The notes below the pieces were generated by a model. It was not told where the DNA came from, did no database searches, and saw nothing but the letters and a program-made list of their open reading frames with translations. A program made the position numbers and the translations under genes. 64,000 nt of DNA from Dicyema japonicum (lineage: Eukaryota; Dicyemida; Rhombozoa; Dicyemidae), in contig RDEW01000018.1 of NCBI GenBank assembly GCA_011109175.1, forward strand, positions 78,895 through 142,894. Reading direction: 5' to 3'. Numbering within the stretch: position 1 is the first letter of the stretch; every line of letters starts with the position of its first letter. Of the stretch, positions 57,920-64,000 are shown one piece after another.

Positions 57920-58790
57920 TCAAATCTGTAAATCAATATCATTATAATCTTCTGGTAGGAAAGAGTTTACAAAAGAATTCAAACTTTCCTGATCAGATGA
58001 TAAATTTAAAAATAAATTAGTTGATTCAATCTTTATTGTTTTTTTCTCAGTCTTTTTCAAACAAAAGTGAGTTTGATCCTCAAACATTTTGGGACTTTGT
58101 TCTTTATCCTCCTCCTGAGGACTAAATACAAACCACGCCCATAAGCTCATACTTCGAAATCCTGTCCAAACAAAAGTAATAAAAACTAAAATTATTAAAA
58201 ATAAATTACTAAAGGAATGCAAAATCGATAAGAAAAATTTGCGTAAAAAGAAAAACCCAAAAGCAAAACTAAAAGCAATGAATAAAAGACGAAAATATAG
58301 CCCTTTAAATTAATTAAAATGAACTTTCTTAATAAATGTTTCATTTTTAATGATTTTCTTGAAATAAATAAATGAAGTGTAGAAAAGTGTGAAAATAATA
58401 GATAAAGTTATATTTTCATTATGTATTATTTCTTCATTTAACCTATATTAAATTATAAGTTTAAAAACTCTTGGTTAACGACTTTTGTAGCTCGTATTGT
58501 CAAATCTAAAAATAAATAACAAATCAACAATTTAAATAATTAAGTGCAATGAGAAACCCGCAAAGTGAAAAAATAAACCCAAAAACACCATAAAATCTAA
58601 AATATAGATCACAAGAAAAACCGCATTGAAAGTAAATAAATAGCGCAGAACGATATTGTCAACGGTGGATTCCTCCATAAAAGTAAATTTAAAAATAAAT
58701 TTTCCGTGTTCCTTTCTTGCATGATATTTTTTTTAATTAGCTCGTAATTAGCATAATAGTCAGACGTGTAAGACATTGGTTTAAAACATA
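57920..58790 (-). CDS. Putative multi-exon membrane protein, possibly reticulophagy-regulator-like
   Basis: Three minus-strand pieces look like exons. At 58770-58610 there is MSYTSDYYANYELIKKNI, then ENLFLNLLLWRNPPLTISFCAIYLL. At 58600-58540 a hydrophobic run follows (FYGVFGFIFSLCGFLIAL). At 58350-58190 come two more hydrophobic runs, with a possible 24-nt GT...AG intron at about 58186-58209. The last frame (58222-57920) continues SPQEEDKEQSPKMFEDQ and ends in SSDQESLNSFVNSFLPEDYNDIDLQI. Two hydrophobic hairpins with LLxWxNP and an acidic tail recall RETREG/FAM134 proteins, but the match is weak. Exon ends could not be completed, and I have not joined the frames. Confidence 0.4.
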
Positions 58791-58929
58791 AATTATTTAA
58801 ATTATATTTTAAATTAAATAAATTGATTATAATATTTATTGAAATTCTCATTATTTTACTGTTAAAACAAAAGTTTTTATTACATTTTTGGTTAAACTAT
58901 AAGTTCTGGGACGCTGGAACGAGTCAGGA

Positions 58930-60245
58930 TCAAGGAGTTAGTTAGTTTGGTTACCCTTGGTCTTTGGAATAATTTTAATTTAAATTGGTGACGTCTCTTT
59001 ATAGCACAGAAAAATTCTCTTATCACCATACGACAATAAGGATTCTTTAACTCTGTTTTCTAAACGCAAAAGTGTTGGCCATATGTTAGCACAATAAAGA
59101 GTATCAATGATCGGATTAGCATTATGAAAATCCGTTATGCTAAAAACAAGAATTCTTAGCTATCAATTATAAACGTTTTCTTTTACAAAGAGGAGATTTA
59201 AAAAAAAACATAGAAGTGGTAGAAGAGTTTTATGATTCCCTTTCAAGTATATATGCAGAACCGTCATCGTCATTTTTCTTATTTCTTGCCATAGACTGGA
59301 ATGCTAGAGCTTGCAGAGCACATAATAGAGACCTATGTACAAGATAAACAGAAGGAATCTTTTTTATTTTTATTTATTTATTAAATCCAGGCTTAAAAAT
59401 TTAATAATCCCAGCGCAAACAGTCAGATTTGACGAATCTTTTTTGTGAATAAATGGTTGAATTTTGCAACATGAACCATTTTTATCTGTGCGATATCAAA
59501 CAATCAGCAAGGCACATTGTCACATGGACTGGGACAAGAAGAAACCAACATGATACATTAATCAAAATAAAAAATCAAACATCTTCAAAAAGCATATGAA
59601 CGGAGGATAATTGAAGTACTGGTAAATGAAATTGAAAATATAAAAATGGAACGTGGATGTTCAAGATGATTCATCTTTTAGAGAAAGAATACCCAAAAAC
59701 ATCCATATACAATATGAAAAAGGATACATATTCACTGATAGCGACAAGAAGATATTCCTTATAATTCCAACAGAAAAACCTGGGAAGGACGACAACTGCA
59801 GACGCTGTTTAGGAGCACAGATGGTATGTGGTACTACGCAAAAAAATATAAAACGCAAATAAATATTCTGAGGATAGACTTTTCGAGGGTCTTTAATACA
59901 GTAAACAGAAACAAACTGATGAAGGTTCTCGAAAAATATGAAATTCATTAAACGGCATGTTGCTGGGTGACACTCGCTTCACAGTCAAACTGAAAAATGC
60001 AGACATAAAACATTTTTTAAAACTTTTCAGAAACTCCAACCTAATTGAACAGATATTATACAGAAGATACCCGCGTATTCAAGAGAATACTATACGTACT
60101 ACAATGGTTCTTAAACGTATATATAAGAAAATGTGTCCAAAAGACGAGAGCTGGCGGGAAAAAAATTGGGTTAGTTGCTTTGGGACGACGAAAACCTAAA
60201 AAACAGAAAAAGGCTATCCATAATCGCCTAAACTAACTGAAGTAG
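58930..60245 (+). mobile_element. Highly degraded RTE-like element
   Basis: FLAIDWNARACRAHN (59285) is the endonuclease Asp/Asn block, ARHIVTWTGTRRNQ (59510) the next one, and RVFNTVNRNKLMKVLEK (59880-59935) the RT palm A motif. No open frame longer than about 95 codons remains. Confidence 0.65.
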
Positions 60246-60359
60246 AATTGGTCTTAAAAAGCGTCTGAGAGTCTACAATGAATTCGTAGTCGAAATTCTA
60301 GTAAATAATGCAGCCACGTGGGATTATAAAACAGTGAACTAAGTAGACTCGAAACGTTT

Positions 60360-61560
60360 CATAGAAGGCGGAAAAGACGAATATACTCAGTTTACAAAAT
60401 TTTTGCTGTGCTCCTCCATAGTACCCATAGCTTTTCAGAATCCACGACGTTCCTCTTTCATGAGAATTTAGAGAGGCGTGGGCTTATTTCCCAATTTACG
60501 TGTATTGGTGGCTTCTATCGCTGATTAATAGAAGCGATCGGATTTAGAGCCATTTTTGCTCTTAGGAAATTTATCTTGTACAAATTTGAAGTTGAAATTC
60601 CGTAAGCTCAGGACGCACAGGAATACTTTACCGTCGACTTTAAGAATTGATGCTATAATATGGCATCACATTCCTGTGACTGCTGGGTCATGGAGTTTAG
60701 AATGGTTTTGACGACGTTGAGTTTCCAGAGACCCCTCCAGAATGTCCTTCACATGTTGGAAGAAAGAGAGCAAAAGGTCCACGGTCACTCCCAGTATCCT
60801 TGGATGTGTTTTCATTTGAATAATGTCACCATGAAGGCTAATCTCTAGCGTATCCTTTTTTCTTCGATGAAGGTGAGGCTTTCGATTTTTCTGGTTTTAA
60901 TACGAGTATGAAATGTGAATTCTTTCGTTTGAGGACAAATTAAAAATTGAAGTAATCGATCTGATTGCACTCTTTTCGAGATACTTTCGCAGAATTTTAG
61001 GAATTCATCTGGACCTAACATACTTCTTCGTGGATCTTATAGTTTGTGTAACCTCGGCATGCGTAGAAAGTTCGATCCGTGAGGATGATTTAGGTACCAA
61101 ATTACGTAGGCGATAAGAGTGAGTCTTCAAAAAGTCCTTGTGACTTATAGAGGCGTAATAGTTCATCAGGTTATTAGCTTCCTTAATATTTTGATTAGGG
61201 CGAGATTCTGACTCTTTGATATGTTTAATTTGATTCTACGGATAGTATTCCAAAATAATGTAGATTTCATTTGTCCAATAGATGATAATAGTAGGTTCCA
61301 AGAATTTTCTTTGTTTTGATGAGGTTTGTGATTTTTTGATTCAGACATATTATATTCTTCAGGTCAGATAAGGTAAGAGGTTGGTTCATCTTCAGAGCGT
61401 TACTTTTCTTTATAAGGGAACGAATTTCGGAGTCGAGCTTAGTGTTATAGTATTTATATACAGCTCGGGGGACAAACTGGTTTTCTGCTCTGATGAGTAC
61501 ACGGTTTAGTTGAAACTGCCATGTCGATAGGATCAAATGTGCAATGATCGAATCCCATTA
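60360..61560 (-). mobile_element. Jockey-like remnant
   Basis: At 61536-61267 the minus strand reads ENQFVPRAVYKYYNTKLDSEIRSLIKKSNALKM, the same linker as VPRCSFRRYNNKLDQETRALIKERNQLKR at 850-950. The stretch 60360-61160 has scattered C-terminal RT text with no open frame. Confidence 0.65.
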
Positions 61561-61639
61561 GGTTACAGTCAACGAATAGCTTGAAATTTGGCGAATCTGC
61601 TTTCTTATAGTTATTGAAAGGTTAAAATTCTGGTGTGCG

Positions 61640-63350
61640 CCTCGACATATTGCCTCTCTTGTGTGTCGATTGAGTAGGCAGCCATATAATATTTCCCAGT
61701 TCATGGTGTTTATCCAGTTTTGGGACTTTGGTTCTAGGGCGGGATCTAGGCGGGGGGATTTATAAGTTGATCAAAATGAAGTGACCTGAACCATTAAAGA
61801 TATCAATCGACATTTTTTCAGCGGTTGTCATGTAAAATTATATTGTTCACTCGTATGTTCACATCAGAGTAGGTCAAACCGTTTTTAATGATGGTAAGTA
61901 GCCAACCTACACTTTTAAGTCGGTCTTTTTTGATGCCGTGTATCCAGTCAAGAATAAATGTAATATAGAGGATAACAGTATTTTTTTAATCAAGAACACA
62001 AATAGATAATTTAATTACTCTATTAATTAAGTGATCTCGAAGGCCTCAATCAGATTTCTCATCCTTTCCTTGTGCGCCCTCTAGGATCCAAAAGCTTCTC
62101 TGTGTGTGGGATGATCTGGGGAATAGAAATTGGAGAGGAGTGATGTATACCCTTTTCATAAGACTCGTCCTGGCTGTGTACTGCTGGGAGTTGCATTTCA
62201 TGCACGTGGCAGCAAATCCCTTCTATTTGTCGGATAAGGTCTTCAAGTCATTAGTTTTTCTAGTTTCCCGAGATTACTAATGTTAGTGGTTGTCTGAATG
62301 TCGCCTATTTTTTGTTTGTTCGTCCAGGAGATTGATTCCCCATGACGCAAAAGCATAGCTGACAGATGGCTCAATGAATTGTTTGTACAATAATTTTGAT
62401 GTTGAAAAAGGGGTCTTAATGCCATCAAAAATAGATTTGATTATCCATAGCTTTCTTGAGCAGCTTCCAGCGATACCGTCGACATGAGAGGAAAAGGACA
62501 TGTATGTGTCGAAGGTGATCCCCAAGATTTTCAATTTCTTCGTGCAAAGTATTTTTTTCTGGTTGATAAATATATCCATGGTCATTTGTCCATGTTGTTC
62601 ATCTGACGTAAATAAGGAAGAAGATGATTTTTCTGTAGATATATCAAGCCAGTTATAATTTAGACAAATTTGAATCTTGTGAAGGTATTCTTGTAGTCTT
62701 TCTGATGCCTTTAGGAGATCTTGATCGCGGGATCCGACTAATAGGTAATTAACATATGATAGGAGGACATATATAAGTTAAATAAGGCAAGTGATAAATG
62801 AAAACCTATGGACACCATTTGTTAGTTATCTCGAAACTGATTTGATCCCATCTATGTCTTTCTTCCACCCAGGTTCTTCTTCCATTGTGAAGTTAGCAAG
62901 CCAGAGTTTTATATTGTGGTTGACGAAGAAGCCAAAAATTGTCGGGTTAAGATTTTCCTGAGACAGAGTCGAAGACCTTCTGTAAATCGACAGAGCAAAC
63001 AACGGTTTTGAGGTGGCGAGGATTTTTGTTGAAGCCTTCAAGGATAAGTTTATCCAAATAATTTTGATAAGATGCATAGTAAAGAGATTGGTTGAAATGA
63101 TTCAGGATTGTCCTTAGGCTCCCCAGCTTAAAAAATTGGGCGCATATATTACAGTTTCCAGATATTTGGAATGGCATTCATGTTTAAAAAATAGTTTAAA
63201 TCACCGTAATTGCATCAATCGCAATGGGTCCGAGATGTTCTGCTCTTTTATGAAAGACCGTAGTTCAAGTATTTTGCTTTTGATTCCATTGATTTTTATC
63301 TGCAAAAATTGAGAGTGGGGACCTGGATTAAGTTCAATGTTACCTGCGAG
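61640..63350 (-). mobile_element. Jockey-like RT fragments with 3' end like 46917-47480
   Basis: VVCSVDLQKVFDSVSGKS (63000-62950), KLWLANFTMEEEPGW (62900) and MDIFINQKKILCTKKLKILGITFDTYMSFSSHV (62585-62480) are successive RT blocks. LLYKQFIEPSVSYAFASWGINL at 62400-62330 and the 3' end to 61990 match the copy at 46917-47342. Text at 61640-61990 and 63200-63350 is endonuclease-like but scattered. Confidence 0.75.
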
Positions 63351-63359
63351 AATTATTAG

Positions 63360-64000
63360 AAACCCATAAGAAGTGGAAGAAGCCGTCGTCCGAAGAGTCC
63401 TTCTTCGGATGAAGAGTAGCTAATAGTCTTTTTTCGCGGTCCATTACGTGCACCCTAAACGCCTCCAGAACTTTCATAACTGGTAGACCACATGAAGCCA
63501 CGTTTTACGTAATATGTCCATTTGTGTGCCCACATCAGGGTAGATTAAACCGTTTTTAATGATTGTAATAGCTAACCTACAGTAAAGAATAAATTAAATA
63601 AGAGGGTATAACGGTATTCTACTGCAATGAAACGTAAAGATAATTAAATTGTATATTAAATTAATAATAAAAAATTCAATATTTTAAACATTTTAAGAAA
63701 TAAGCATTCTTGTTGCATTTGTGGCATTTATCTTGTGGCAATTATTCTCATAATTTAGATAAATATAATGTTTTTTCAAACACAATTTTGGTATCGGTTT
63801 ATCAAATGCCCAAAATTGATTCATTTATATAATGTCCCCGACAGTGAGAATTATAATATGAATAAAATAGAAGAAATGTCATCGATTGGAATAAATATAG
63901 TTGATATTACTTTGTAATTTAGTCTTGTTTCGTCTTTAATCTTGTAATTTATTTGTTTGTCCTTATTTTATTATTTGGATATGATAAACTCATATTTTTC
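63360..64000. other. AT-rich end of window; no gene seen
   Basis: From 63600 the sequence is very AT-rich. A short phrase in frame (NVPDSENYNMNKIEEMSSIGINIVDITL, split at several points) near 63825-63916 could be coding but is unsupported. Confidence 0.4.

Overview
This window is eukaryotic and almost certainly animal DNA. It is AT-rich and dominated by decayed mobile elements, with a few conserved housekeeping genes lying between them as small islands. Genes recognised from their protein sequence are: COQ9 (2603-3342, +), RMC1/C18orf8-like (13117-14657, -), LSM6 (25234-25491, +), DPH5 (31695-32725, +), a WIPI/WDR45-type PROPPIN (33165-34496, +) and an SFT2-family membrane protein (53860-54563, +). 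Less certain are a short membrane protein (about 15006-15262, +), an N-terminal ABHD16-like fragment (about 57330-57699, +) and a multi-exon membrane-protein gene (57920-58790, -).

The most striking feature is intron size. The five multi-exon genes can be completed only by removing about 26 introns. About 19 of these are 21-28 nt long, and each removal restores the frame and the family-conserved residues exactly. Most begin GT and end AG, and their donor sites are loose beyond GT. One DPH5 intron appears to end TG. A pogo/Tigger-type transposase also carries a 28-nt GT...AG interruption that a second copy in this window lacks. Introns this small in a fast-evolving animal genome fit a dicyemid mesozoan or possibly a myxozoan. 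That is inference, and the sequence does not settle it.

Mobile elements make up most of the rest. There are jockey/CR1-like and RTE-like non-LTR retrotransposons with APE-type endonucleases. Two further non-LTR families have C-terminal zinc-knuckle plus restriction-like endonuclease domains, here called RLE-A (motif DGKRPDG) and RLE-B (motif NKPDI). There is also a tRNA-headed SINE that shares its 3' end with the RTE-like LINEs, two pogo/Tigger transposases, one MULE transposase with a FLYWCH zinc finger, a probable hAT-type MITE, and a family of short elements with 31-bp terminal inverted repeats in one copy. Several insertions are nested and keep clean target-site duplications of 7, 8, 9 and 13 bp. 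A 1.17-kb segment is present twice (26451-27615 and 40537-41703).

Layout: 1-2136 jockey remnant; 2137-3342 foldback/SINE-like element and COQ9; 3450-9190 LINE fragments; 9277-10700 Tigger; 10801-12965 RLE-A and LINE pieces; 13117-15341 RMC1 and a small membrane gene; 16385-25130 nested jockey/RTE elements and the SINE; 25234-25491 LSM6; 25640-31600 RLE and MULE elements; 31695-34496 DPH5 and PROPPIN in tandem; 34540-53510 LINE, RLE and Tigger fragments; 53860-54563 SFT2; 54640-57260 RLE-B and jockey; 57330-58790 ABHD16-like fragment and a membrane gene; 58930-64000 decayed LINEs and AT-rich sequence. The host genes do not form an operon. DPH5 and the PROPPIN gene are merely close neighbours on one strand.
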